DNA of 64,000 nucleotides from Sphaerotilus mobilis (lineage in GTDB: Bacteria; Pseudomonadota; Gammaproteobacteria; Burkholderiales; Burkholderiaceae_C), in assembly GCF_004216565.1 (NCBI RefSeq), contig NZ_SGWV01000007.1:558001-622000 (forward strand), in the 5' to 3' direction. This document shows positions 1 through 9,867 of this stretch, in pieces. The translations under genes and the position numbers were made by a program. A model generated the notes under the pieces. It had not been told where the DNA came from, did not search any database, and saw only the letters and a list, made by a program, of their open reading frames with translations. Numbering within the stretch: position 1 is the stretch's first letter; each line of letters opens with the position of its first letter.

Positions 1-1013
1 CGCTGCTCGGCCGCACCGATGCGTCGTTTCGAGGCCCGATACAGCAGCCACACCAGCACCGCCACGGTCAGCACGGCCACGCCGGCCAGCAAGCCGACCA
101 AGGTCAGCTGGCGTTGCCAGTCGGCCTCGAAGTCGTCGACCGCCAGGCCAACGATCACCACCAGCGGCAGGCCCGGCACGCGACGCCAGGCGTTGACACG
201 CTCGATGCCGTCGAGGGCGGTGCTGGCGGTGTAGAAGCCGTCGACGCCTGGACGGCTCATCTCGTCGCGCAGCTGGCGCGACACCTCGGTGCTGGCGATG
301 ACCTTGTCCTCGTTGTCCGGCCAGGGCTTGCGGTAGACCAGCGCCATGCGCTGCGTGCGCACGGTGGCGGCGCCGTGATCGCCCAGCGCCAGGCCGTCGA
401 AGACCCGGTCGAGCCGGCGCAGCGGCAGGTCGGCAACAACCGCACCGAGGAAGCGCCCGCCGGTGTCCAGCACCGGCCGCATCAGCGTCAGCACCCAGAT
501 GCCGGATGGCGCGTCGCGGCGCGGGCCCTCGATCAGCAGGCGCGCGGTCTGGGACTGGGACAGGCGCGCCAGCGCACCACCGTCGGCCAGCGACGCATCG
601 TGTTCACCGCCGGCCAGCCAGCGGCCTTGGGCATCGGCGATGCGCAGGTGACGCAGACCGCTGGCCACCTCGACCTGCTGGCGCATGGCCGGCGACAGCG
701 CGCTCTCGCCCTGCGGCCGGCGGGCCTCGCGCGCGGCCACCACCATCAGGCTGGCATCGGCCTGCTCGAACAGGCTGCGCAGATTGGCGTCCAGCAGACG
801 GGCGATGTTGTGGGTGGCCAGTGCCGCCCGTTCGCGCTGGCGCTCGCGCTCCAGGTGCAAGGTGATCGCCGCCAGCCCCAGCACCAGCGCCAGCACCAGC
901 GCAACGGTCAGCAGGTAAGGCCAGCGCGAGGTGGGCGCGCGACCGAAGGGGCGAGCGGTCCAGCTGCGGCTGTTGGGGGTTGATGCCGCCGGTGCGGTGC
1001 CAGGCAAGGCCAT
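1..1013 (-). CDS. Two-TM sensor protein with periplasmic Cache-like domain (C-terminus cut off by window edge)
   Basis: An open frame runs from an ATG at 1013 to the left edge with no stop, giving 337 residues that begin MALPGTAPAAS. Residues about 30-52 form a first membrane segment (YLLTVALVLALVLGLAAI). A roughly 230-residue extracytoplasmic region follows, with the look of a PDC/Cache sensor (for example GIWVLTLMRPV and LPLVVIVGLA). A second membrane segment (LLAGVAVLTVAVLVWLLY) ends about 15 residues before the cut. The output domain is missing; a GGDEF, histidine kinase or receptor domain are all possible. The start lies one base after the stop of the upstream degenerate-GGDEF gene, so the two are probably co-translated. 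I infer a membrane sensor, with ligand and output unknown. Confidence 0.75.
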   Translation of the reverse strand, partial: MALPGTAPAASTPNSRSWTARPFGRAPTSRWPYLLTVALVLALVLGLAAITLHLERERQRERAALATHNIARLLDANLRSLFEQADASLMVVAAREARRPQGESALSPAMRQQVEVASGLRHLRIADAQGRWLAGGEHDASLADGGALARLSQSQTARLLIEGPRRDAPSGIWVLTLMRPVLDTGGRFLGAVVADLPLRRLDRVFDGLALGDHGAATVRTQRMALVYRKPWPDNEDKVIASTEVSRQLRDEMSRPGVDGFYTASTALDGIERVNAWRRVPGLPLVVIVGLAVDDFEADWQRQLTLVGLLAGVAVLTVAVLVWLLYRASKRRIGAAEQ

Positions 1014-1014
1014 G

Positions 1015-2295
1015 TCAGCCCTGCACGGTGTTGGGAGGGGCCACGCCCACGGCGCCACGCCCCTGCAGGCGCGCCTGCCCCAGCGCCTGTTCGGCCGCCG
1101 CGTAAAGGCGTTCGCACTGCTGCGGCACGGGCACCAGGGCCCGGCCAGGCTGGGCCGACACCGCCATGCAGGCGCCCGGCGTGGCGCTGCCCTCGGGCAT
1201 CGCCAGCTTGATGCGCCCGATCGCCAGCAGCAGCCGTTCGGCCAACACGCGGGCTTCCTCCTGGGTGGTCTGCGGCAGCAGGATGGCGAAGGACTCGTGG
1301 GTCATCCGGCCGACCTCGTCGGTGGCCCGCAAGCCCTCGATCAGCAGGTGGGCGACCGCCGTCAGCAGGCGCTCGGTCACGGCCACCCCCCAGCGCTCCT
1401 GGACCGAACGAAGCCCGTCAAGCTCGACCAGCACCAGACAGGTCTCGCCACCCTGGCGCTGCGCACGCATCAGCTCGCGCTGCACCTGGCGCAGCATCTC
1501 GACGCGGTTCCAGACCTGCGTCAGCGGGTCGCGCACCGCCTGCTGCTGCATCTCGGTGGTGCGCGCCTGCAGCTGCAGGCGACAGCTCTGCAGCTCGGCC
1601 GCCAAGGTCTCCTTGAGCACGTGCTTGCGCCAGATCATCAGGCTGACCACGAAGCCCAGGCCGCAGGCGATCAGGCCATCGACCCGGTTGCTGGTCAGCT
1701 GCGCGGTGTCGACCTGCGTCAGCCCCAGCGCCCAGGCATACCCGAGGAAGGCCAGCCCGTACATGACGGCCGCGCGTTGCGGGCGCAGCAGGAACAGCGC
1801 CCCCACCAGCACACAACCGATCAGGAAGGACGTGATGCTGGTGCCGATCCACTGGTCGATGCTGGCCACCGCGATGGTGAAGACCAGCGCACTGCCCAGG
1901 CCCCAGATCTCCAGCACCTCCTGCCAGCCACGTCGCAGCCGAGGCTGGCGACGGGTCCAGCCGATCAGGGCGCCAACCAGCGCGAGGTTGGCGGCCATGA
2001 CCAGATGGACCAGCACGACCGCCTCACGCCAGCGCGCCCCGTCCAGCCGCGCCGTGTCGGCCTCTGCGCCGGTCGACGGGCCCGAAGACAGGGCCGGACG
2101 CGCCTGGCCGAGCGAGCGCAAGGTCAAGCCGCCGCCAGCCGGGCTGACGCTGGTGTGGTCGTTCCATGAACTGGCCACGTGCAGCAGGCTCAGGGGCACC
2201 AGCAACGCTGTCAGCCAGACCAGGCGCCGCAAGTTTTCCAGCAAGGCCTGGACCGCAATGCGCTCGTTGCGAGCCCAGACACTGCGCCATTTCAC
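1015..2295 (-). CDS. Six-TM membrane protein with degenerate GGDEF domain
   Basis: The N-terminal half holds about six hydrophobic segments (for example LVWLTALLVPLSLLHVA and SFLIGCVLVGALFLL). A short coiled coil (ELQSCRLQLQARTTEMQQQ) and a GGDEF-family domain over roughly the last 170 residues follow. The domain entry motif RDPLTQVWNR is conserved, but the signature GG(D/E)EF position reads MTHESF and the metal/substrate region VELDGLRSVQERWG is altered. Diguanylate cyclase activity is therefore unlikely; a binding or regulatory role is inferred. I prefer a GTG start at 2295 because GGAG sits five bases upstream; an ATG at 2322 would add nine residues. dusA lies upstream on the same strand, and the truncated sensor follows after one base. 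Confidence 0.8.
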   Translation of the reverse strand: MKWRSVWARNERIAVQALLENLRRLVWLTALLVPLSLLHVASSWNDHTSVSPAGGGLTLRSLGQARPALSSGPSTGAEADTARLDGARWREAVVLVHLVMAANLALVGALIGWTRRQPRLRRGWQEVLEIWGLGSALVFTIAVASIDQWIGTSITSFLIGCVLVGALFLLRPQRAAVMYGLAFLGYAWALGLTQVDTAQLTSNRVDGLIACGLGFVVSLMIWRKHVLKETLAAELQSCRLQLQARTTEMQQQAVRDPLTQVWNRVEMLRQVQRELMRAQRQGGETCLVLVELDGLRSVQERWGVAVTERLLTAVAHLLIEGLRATDEVGRMTHESFAILLPQTTQEEARVLAERLLLAIGRIKLAMPEGSATPGACMAVSAQPGRALVPVPQQCERLYAAAEQALGQARLQGRGAVGVAPPNTVQG

Positions 2296-2369
2296 GCCCG
2301 CTCCCGACACCACCGCTCCCACCTGTTGTTCCGGACTTCTGCCGTGGTCGACGCCCGCAGGGACCTGAG

Positions 2370-3428
<1,059 letters not shown>

Positions 3429-3484
3429 GGGTGCAGAAGGGGACTCGCGGAAGACAGCCCCGATTGTCCTACCGCGTCATCGGC

Positions 3485-5086
3485 TCACAGGTCTGTGCTG
3501 AGGTAGCGCGCCGAGGTCAGCAACACCGTGGCCGCCGATGCGTGTACCAGCGCGGCCTGGCGGATGTCGGCCGGCGCCAGGTGGCGGCGACCTTCCTGGA
3601 GCAGCAGCACATCGAGCCGGTTGACGAGCTTGCCGACCACGCTGCGGTCGATGTCGTTGACCAGCACGATGAGCGCTTCGCCAGCGATCGGCACCACCGC
3701 GTCATGGCCACGCAGGCCGCGCGCCAGCGCCAGCATCAGGGCCGGCAGTCGGGGCGAAGGCAGGGTGCTGTCGAGGCCGTCGTCCAGTACCTGACCATCG
3801 CCCGCCGGCGACGTGGCGGTGTCACCGGCCGCTGTGGCGGGTGCGCCGGTCAGGCGACCGATCGGTCCGGCCATCATCCGCTGAATGGCGGGCTCGGCGC
3901 CTTGGGTCATCGACCCATCGTCAGCCATCGACAGCGGCGACAAGGCGCTGCGGCTGCCGGGCGGGCGGTAGACCGGCAAGTCAATGTGCAACCACAGGAC
4001 CGGGCGATCGACGTTCTGGCCACGGCCGTAGCCCGTGCGTGCGAGTTGCCATTCCAGCGCCATCACATTGCGGAAGGTGGCGGCACCCGATCGTGCGTCG
4101 GCGCCCTCACGGCGTTGCCGGCGACGCGCGCGAGGTTCGTTCCAGACCATGCCCAACATGCCAACCAGCGCGAGTCGCACGCTGGTCGCCAGCAGCACGG
4201 TGTAGCCGTCGGGCCCATCGAAGGGCGAGTGGCCGGCATGCACTTCACCCAGCAGCACCATCAGGCCCACCGAAAGCGCCGTGGCCAGTGCGGCACCGGA
4301 CAGGCCGCCGAGCCAGCCGGCCAGAAATGTGTAGGCCGGCAGGACCACCAGCCAGTCCGGCCAGGCGACCACACACAGCGCCAGTAGCGGTCCGGCCAAC
4401 AACACCCCCGCGACCACCGGCCATGCCGGCCAGGGCCACCGATCGCTGCGCAGCATGGGCACCAGAACCAGCACCGAGAGGCTGCTGGCCAGCGCATGGT
4501 TGGCCAGCGGCAAGGCCCACGGGTTCAAGCCAGCGACCCAGCCCGCGCCGCTGGTCATCGCATGGAGCAGCCCCTGGAGCAGGCTCAAGCCAGCGGCCGC
4601 CACGATCGCCAAGGGCACCACGCCCATCGCGATCATGCGCGTCATGGCTGCCACGCGCCGCAAGGCGGGTGGGCGACGGTCGAGCACCAACTCGTCCCAG
4701 ACCCGGTCGACACGACGGGCGCTGAGCACGGCTTGCGCACTCACCAGCACCCCTGCGCCCAGCGCACCGATCAGGCGCTGCGCCGGGTTCAGGCCATGTG
4801 GCTGGCCGATCCACTGGGCCAGCCACTCGCTGACCGCCAGCACCGCACACAGCGCCAGCCAGGTCCGCCAGGTCGTCGCCTGCCGGGCCCGCATCGACAC
4901 GACCACTGCCGGGCCGGCCGCCAGGGCCACCATGGGCAAGTCGCCGGGCACTGTCCCCACCTGCGTGGCACCGATCGTCATCACCGGCAGCAGCAGCCAC
5001 GCCAGGGCCAACAGGGGCAGCGGCACCTGCCTGACCGGATCAGAGGACGACGCGCCGGTGGCTGCAGGACCGGCCTGCCCGCTCAC
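3485..5086 (-). CDS. MASE1-like membrane protein with strongly degenerate GGDEF domain
   Basis: The first roughly 320 residues are eight to ten hydrophobic helices in the style of a MASE1 sensor (for example LPLLALAWLLLPVMTIGA and VLLAGPLLALCVVAW). The C-terminal part aligns by eye to a GGDEF fold whose halves survive (FRNVMALEWQLARTGYGRGQ; LALARGLRGHDAVVPIAGEA). The GGDEF loop has become IAGEA, and about 70 low-complexity residues interrupt the centre. Cyclase activity is not expected. The start codon is GTG, overlapping the stop of the preceding gene by four bases (GTGA), so translation is probably coupled to the active GGDEF protein upstream. I infer a regulatory partner of that cyclase. 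The MASE1 assignment is by pattern only. Confidence 0.7.
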   Translation of the reverse strand: MSGQAGPAATGASSSDPVRQVPLPLLALAWLLLPVMTIGATQVGTVPGDLPMVALAAGPAVVVSMRARQATTWRTWLALCAVLAVSEWLAQWIGQPHGLNPAQRLIGALGAGVLVSAQAVLSARRVDRVWDELVLDRRPPALRRVAAMTRMIAMGVVPLAIVAAAGLSLLQGLLHAMTSGAGWVAGLNPWALPLANHALASSLSVLVLVPMLRSDRWPWPAWPVVAGVLLAGPLLALCVVAWPDWLVVLPAYTFLAGWLGGLSGAALATALSVGLMVLLGEVHAGHSPFDGPDGYTVLLATSVRLALVGMLGMVWNEPRARRRQRREGADARSGAATFRNVMALEWQLARTGYGRGQNVDRPVLWLHIDLPVYRPPGSRSALSPLSMADDGSMTQGAEPAIQRMMAGPIGRLTGAPATAAGDTATSPAGDGQVLDDGLDSTLPSPRLPALMLALARGLRGHDAVVPIAGEALIVLVNDIDRSVVGKLVNRLDVLLLQEGRRHLAPADIRQAALVHASAATVLLTSARYLSTDL

Positions 5087-7296
5087 GTGCCGCCCCCGAG
5101 CCCAGGGTCTGACATCGCGCCACCCGCCGGCGCCAGGTGTGTGGGGGCCTCGTCCGGCGCGGCCGCACTGAAGACGACAACCCGGTTGCGTCCGCTGCGC
5201 TTGGCCTCGTAGACGGCGGCATCAGCCCGCTTGAACAACTTGTCGGCATCGTCGCCGGGCCAGGTGGCGGTGACGCCGATGGAGATGGTGATGTGGGCAA
5301 ATCCACCGTCCGTCGGAATGGCCAGCGACTCGACCATCCGGCGCAAGGACTCGGCGCGTTCGGCCGCGAACGTCAGGTCCGAGCCGGGCAGGACCACGAC
5401 AAATTCCTCGCCGCCAAAGCGGCAGACCACATCCTCGCTGCGGTGGCTGTCCTGCAGCACGCGGGCGATCTGGCGCAGCACCTCGTCGCCACCGGCGTGG
5501 CCGTAGTGGTCGTTGACCCGCTTGAAGTGGTCCGCATCGACCACCATCAGGGACAGCGGCCGGCCCTCACGATGGGCCCGATGCAACTCGCGGCGCAGGG
5601 TCGCATCCAGGTAGCGGCGGTTGAACAGCCCCGTCAGCGGATCGCGCACGCTGGCGTCACGCAGCTTGGCCTGCAGTTGTTCGACCTCTTCGATGATCCG
5701 ACCCCGCTGGGCCGACAGCAGGGTCAGCTCGATCTCGGCGCGCTTGCGCAGCGTGATGTCGACGGCGGCGGCGAAGGCGCAGGGCTTGCCCTCGTATTCG
5801 ACCGCCCGCATGGTCAGCAAGGACCAGTGCGCCGCCTCGGCGCCGACGCCGGGGCGCTCCAGCTCGACGTCGCGCAGGATGCGGCTGCTTTGCAGGCGCT
5901 GCATGAGATCGCCACCCGGGCGCAGGGCAGGCAAGCTGTCATGGATGAGCCATTGCGCCGTGCCATTGACCAGGCCCAGCGCCCCGATGGCCCGTTCATT
6001 GGCGTAGGACACCTGACCATCGCGGATGCCGAACATCAGCACCGGGAAGGGCGCCACGTCCATCAGGAACTGGAACCGGAGGTCGTCGTCACCTTGTCGC
6101 GCCTGGGCCTGCTGGAGGCGCTCGACCTCGGCCCGGCCTTTGGCGGCGATGCGCCAGAGACCGAACACCGTCAGCCAGAGCGCGGCGACGACGCCAGTGA
6201 GCGCGACGCGCATCGGATCGGGCAGGAGTTGCACCGGTTCGGAATGCGGCCCCCACAACAGGCCGTCGATGCGCCCCAGACCGTCGGCCGGCGCCAGGCC
6301 CAGGCGGACCTGTTGCGCGGCCACGCGCTCCCAATGCGAGCGGCTCATGTGGCCCAGCTCGATGTCGTCGCGCCGGCTCAAGCGCTCCATCTCTCGACCC
6401 TCGGCCACCAGCTGGTCGACCGAGTGTTGCGTCGCATACAGGCGCTGGATCATCCGGGCCGTGCCCTCGATGTCGTCGAACGCTTCTTGCCAGCCACGCA
6501 AGGTGGCACGTCTGAAGCGTTCGATACGTTGCGGCGACCGTTCGGCCAGCGCCTGGCTGGTGAACAGGATCTCGCTGTAGAAGCCCGGCACGGAGCGGTC
6601 CAGTTCGATCACCGAGACCGGATGACCTCGCCGTTTCAGGTCCAGCAATTCGTTGGTGCGGTAGCCGGCCATCAGGTCGATCTGACCGGCCACGAACTGA
6701 TCGACCGGATCGGGCGGGATCGACTGGGACAACTGCCTCAGGTTGACGCCGACCGCGTCCAGCGGCAAGACCAGTTCGGCTTGGCGATCCAAATCGCCAC
6801 GCCATGCCACCCGCCCCCGGGCCAGCCGGGCCAGGTCCTTGCCGGACGGCGCCCGCAGGCCGGTGCGGTCGTCGCCAGGCGGACGTTGGGCCATCCACAC
6901 CAGCGCAGACTCCTGCAGCACGGCCGCCAGCGCGACGAGCGGCTTGCCGGCCATGCGCGAGACCGCGAGGTCCGAGTTGGTGACGCCGAACTCCGCACGA
7001 CCGAGCATCACCGCGTCTTTCGGATCAGCCGAGCCGAAACCGCCCGCTCGCAATTCGACGTCAAAGCCTTCGGCGCGGTAGTGGCCACGCGCCAGTGCGA
7101 CGTAGTAGCCCGCAAACTGGAACTGGTGCGACCAGCTCAGCTGCACCGACACCGACTCCAGCGCATGCGATCGCAGCGGCAGCAGGCACAGCAGGACCGG
7201 CACACAGGCCCACACCAGCTGGCGCAGCCGTGCGAGCACTTGTTTGCGCGGACATCGTCGACCGGCTTCGGCGGGCAATGTTCTGATGGCATCCAT
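5083..7296 (-). CDS. Periplasmic NMT1/SsuA-type binding domain fused to PAS and GGDEF diguanylate cyclase
   Basis: A signal peptide (VWACVPVLLCLLPLRSHA) precedes an NMT1/THI5-like binding domain of about 290 residues with the family pattern LSWSHQFQFAGYYVALARGH. A membrane helix (ALTGVVAALWLTVFGLW), a PAS domain beginning near FLMDVAPFPVLMFG, a short coiled coil and an intact GGDEF domain follow. The cyclase keeps RDPLTGLFNRRYLD, VVDADHFKRVND and GGEEF. RSED lies five residues before GGEEF, the classic inhibitory I-site. It should convert two GTP to c-di-GMP in response to a periplasmic ligand, possibly an amine or pyrimidine-like compound, which is inference. Three in-frame ATGs exist. The one at 7296 has AAGGA seven bases upstream and is preferred over 7320 and 7326. 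Confidence 0.9.
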   Translation of the reverse strand: MDAIRTLPAEAGRRCPRKQVLARLRQLVWACVPVLLCLLPLRSHALESVSVQLSWSHQFQFAGYYVALARGHYRAEGFDVELRAGGFGSADPKDAVMLGRAEFGVTNSDLAVSRMAGKPLVALAAVLQESALVWMAQRPPGDDRTGLRAPSGKDLARLARGRVAWRGDLDRQAELVLPLDAVGVNLRQLSQSIPPDPVDQFVAGQIDLMAGYRTNELLDLKRRGHPVSVIELDRSVPGFYSEILFTSQALAERSPQRIERFRRATLRGWQEAFDDIEGTARMIQRLYATQHSVDQLVAEGREMERLSRRDDIELGHMSRSHWERVAAQQVRLGLAPADGLGRIDGLLWGPHSEPVQLLPDPMRVALTGVVAALWLTVFGLWRIAAKGRAEVERLQQAQARQGDDDLRFQFLMDVAPFPVLMFGIRDGQVSYANERAIGALGLVNGTAQWLIHDSLPALRPGGDLMQRLQSSRILRDVELERPGVGAEAAHWSLLTMRAVEYEGKPCAFAAAVDITLRKRAEIELTLLSAQRGRIIEEVEQLQAKLRDASVRDPLTGLFNRRYLDATLRRELHRAHREGRPLSLMVVDADHFKRVNDHYGHAGGDEVLRQIARVLQDSHRSEDVVCRFGGEEFVVVLPGSDLTFAAERAESLRRMVESLAIPTDGGFAHITISIGVTATWPGDDADKLFKRADAAVYEAKRSGRNRVVVFSAAAPDEAPTHLAPAGGAMSDPGLGGGT

Positions 7297-7392
7297 CCCT
7301 GATTCCTTGGTTGTCGTCATGCCCATCGCGAGGACCGTGCTCTGGTCGGCCTTGCGTCCCGGATGGTTGGGTGGCTTGTAGGCCGGGGTCGG

Positions 7393-8013
7393 CTACATGT
7401 CCAGGCCCTGGCGCATCGCCAGCCGGATCAGGTCGGCGTTGTTGTCGACGTCGAGCTTGCGCATCAGGTTCATCTTGTGGGTGCTGACGGTCTTGGCGCT
7501 CAGGAACAGGCGGTCGGCGATGTCGCCCAGCCGCATGCCAGCGACGATCAAGGCCAGCACCTCTTGCTCGCGACGGGTCAGCCGGACCTCGTCGTCGCCG
7601 GGGCCGTCGAGCACCATGCGCTGGGCCAGCGCGGATTCGACGAAGCGTTCACCGGCGGCGAGCTTGCGCACGGCGGTCATCAAGGTCTGGATGTCGCAAC
7701 CCTTGCTGAGGAAGCCACGGGCGCCCTGCTCCAGCGAACGCTGCACGATCGACGGCGAACCGTGCATCGTCAGCACCAGCACCGGCAGGGACGGCCACAA
7801 CTGCCGGATCCGTCCGAGCAGCACGGGCCCGCTCTCGCCGGGCATGTTGAGGTCCAGCAGCAGCACGTCCGGCGGTTCACGGCGCAACACCTCGACCAGC
7901 GTCTCGGCGCTGCCCGCCTGGCCGATCACGGCCATGTCGGGCTGGGCCGCGAACAGCTCGGCCAGCCCGGCGCGCAGGATGGCGTGGTCATCGGCCAGCA
8001 CGACCCGGATCAT
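7393..8013 (-). CDS. NarL/FixJ-family response regulator
   Basis: The 206-residue product starts MIRVVLADDHAILRAG, with the acidic pocket, phospho-acceptor Asp in LLLDLNMPGESGP, and Thr and Lys in LVLTMHGSP and FLSKG. The C-terminus is a LuxR-type helix-turn-helix (LTRREQEVLALIVAGM; SAKTVSTHKMNLMRKLDV). The ATG at 8013 overlaps the kinase stop as ATGA, so the pair is translationally coupled and almost certainly cognate. An upstream in-frame ATG at 8076 would add 21 non-family residues inside the kinase gene and is rejected. Target genes are unknown; the adjacent c-di-GMP genes are reasonable candidates. Confidence 0.93.
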   Translation of the reverse strand: MIRVVLADDHAILRAGLAELFAAQPDMAVIGQAGSAETLVEVLRREPPDVLLLDLNMPGESGPVLLGRIRQLWPSLPVLVLTMHGSPSIVQRSLEQGARGFLSKGCDIQTLMTAVRKLAAGERFVESALAQRMVLDGPGDDEVRLTRREQEVLALIVAGMRLGDIADRLFLSAKTVSTHKMNLMRKLDVDNNADLIRLAMRQGLDM

Positions 8014-9758
8014 GACGACGCTCCAGCGCCGTTTGCCGCAGCGGCCGGCCATGGCATCTCGACCTGGACGCGGCAACCGCGACCGGGCTGGCTGTCGACC
8101 TGCAGCCGTGCGCCCAGCCGCAAGGCCCTTTCCTGCATCCCGAACAAGCCGAAGTGACCGTGCCGGCGCTGCTGGCCGGGATCGAAGCCGATGCCATCGT
8201 CCTGCACCTCGATGCGCAACAGGTCGCGGTCGGCCAGCAAGGACAGGCTCACCCGCTGAGCCCCTGCATGACGGGTGACGTTGCCCAGCGATTCCTGGAC
8301 GATGCGGAACAGGTCCTGCGTCGCGTCATCGTCCAGCCCGGTGCAACGGCCGCCGCCATCGTCGATGTGGATCTCGCAAGGCAGTTCGGCACGCAAGCGG
8401 AACTCGTCGGCCAGCCACTCGATCGCACTGACCAGCCCCAGCTCCAGCGCGGGCGGGCGCAACAGCGTGCTGACGTCGCGCACCATGTCCAGCGCCTCAT
8501 CAACCAGACGGCCGACGGCGCCGACCCGGTCGGCCAGCGCCGCCGGCTCCGGCGCAGCCGGCGTGGCCTGGCCCAGCATCTGGACCCGCAGCTTGACCGT
8601 GCTGAGCACCTGGCCCAGGCCATCGTGCAGGTCGGCGGCCATGCGCTTGCGCAGCTGGTCCAGACGTGATTCGCTCTGGGCCGACAGCTCGCGCAACTGG
8701 GCGCTGAGCTCCGAGAGTTCCTGTGCCGCGACCTGCGACTCGGTCACGTCCTGGACCGTGCCATGCACACGGATCACCTGGCCGCTGCGGTCGGTCTCGG
8801 GCTCGACCCGGATGGCCAGCCACTGCAGCTTGCGTGAACCGCCGCGACCGCTGCAGCGCACCACGATCTGGCCGGACCGGCCGTCCAGCACGGCATCGCG
8901 CAAGGCCACCAGCTGAGGCCGGTCGCAGGGATCGAGCGCGGTCAACATGTCGACCATGGTCAGCCGACCGTCGATCGGCCGGCCACCCAGCATGCGCAAG
9001 AGCTGCGGCGAACACTGGAAGTCGCCGCTGCGCACGTCATGTTCGAAGCTGCCGATGCGGGCCAGCGCCTGGGCGGCCTGCAGGTTGGACTCGGAGCGGC
9101 CAAGCGCCTGCAAGGCCTGCTCCCGCGCGGACACCGTCAACAGCCATTCGGACACGTCGCGCACGAGCATCAGCCGGGCCTCGCGGCCCAGGTGTCGCAT
9201 CGGACGCGAGTTCAGGTGCACGTAGAAGGTCGACCCGTCGGCGCGGCGGTGCTGCCACAGGCCTCCGCTGGCGGGCATGCCATGGCCGAGCCGACCAAGG
9301 TAGGCGTCCATGCGGGCATGTTCGGGCCCGGTGTGCAGGTCCGACAGCAGCTGCCCTCGCCAACCTTCGCCGCGCCAGCCGTACTGCTCGCAAGCGGCCG
9401 GGTTGGCGGCCAGGATCTCGCGCGTCTCGACGTCGGCGATCAGCAGCGCCTGGGGGTGGGCGAAGAACATCAGGTCGTCGGCCTCACGGTCATCGACCGG
9501 CTCACCCGCACGGGCCTGCAGCCGCTGCTGGCAACGCGCCAGCGCAAGGCGCAGGCCGGTCAGCTCGTCATGCTGGGCGTGCAGCGTGGCGCGGGCGGTG
9601 TGCAGCAGCTCCTCGATCACGATCGAGCTGCCATCGTCGGCGCGGCGCCGGATGCTGCGTGCCAGCGAACGGCCTTCGCGCAGGTGATCGATCTGGCGAC
9701 CGATGCGATCGACCAGCGGCAGGCAGGTCAGGTCATCGTGTTCAATGTGTTCAGTCAT
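8010..9758 (-). CDS. Soluble PAS-PAS sensor histidine kinase (HisKA_3/NarX type)
   Basis: No membrane segment or signal peptide is visible, so the kinase is cytoplasmic. After a helical N-terminus there are two PAS domains (ALLIADVETREILAANPAAC; then ARIGSFEHDVRSGDFQCSP). A helical linker, the HisKA_3 dimerisation box with phospho-acceptor His in MAADLHDGLGQ, and an HATPase domain (N box ESLGNVTRHAG, G box DDGIGFDPG, then GHFGLFGMQERA) follow. The chosen ATG at 9758 begins MTEHIEHDDL; an in-frame ATG at 9869 would add 37 residues that do not look coded. The 3' end overlaps the regulator gene by four bases. A divergent EAL gene starts about 110 bases away, so a shared control region lies between them. 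Confidence 0.9.
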   Translation of the reverse strand: MTEHIEHDDLTCLPLVDRIGRQIDHLREGRSLARSIRRRADDGSSIVIEELLHTARATLHAQHDELTGLRLALARCQQRLQARAGEPVDDREADDLMFFAHPQALLIADVETREILAANPAACEQYGWRGEGWRGQLLSDLHTGPEHARMDAYLGRLGHGMPASGGLWQHRRADGSTFYVHLNSRPMRHLGREARLMLVRDVSEWLLTVSAREQALQALGRSESNLQAAQALARIGSFEHDVRSGDFQCSPQLLRMLGGRPIDGRLTMVDMLTALDPCDRPQLVALRDAVLDGRSGQIVVRCSGRGGSRKLQWLAIRVEPETDRSGQVIRVHGTVQDVTESQVAAQELSELSAQLRELSAQSESRLDQLRKRMAADLHDGLGQVLSTVKLRVQMLGQATPAAPEPAALADRVGAVGRLVDEALDMVRDVSTLLRPPALELGLVSAIEWLADEFRLRAELPCEIHIDDGGGRCTGLDDDATQDLFRIVQESLGNVTRHAGAQRVSLSLLADRDLLRIEVQDDGIGFDPGQQRRHGHFGLFGMQERALRLGARLQVDSQPGRGCRVQVEMPWPAAAANGAGASS

Positions 9759-9867
9759 TGGAAAACCGGCGCTGTCAGACCGGTGTGCAGCCCGGTGGGT
9801 CAGGGACCCGCCCGCAACGGACGGGCCTCGAGGGATAGGGATCAAGTGGGGAGACATCGTCCAATTC

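Noticed and set aside
114-983. Plus-strand open frame at the left edge
   Set aside because: It lies opposite a convincing two-TM sensor gene read on the minus strand, and its Gln/His/Arg-rich composition is that of a shadow frame.
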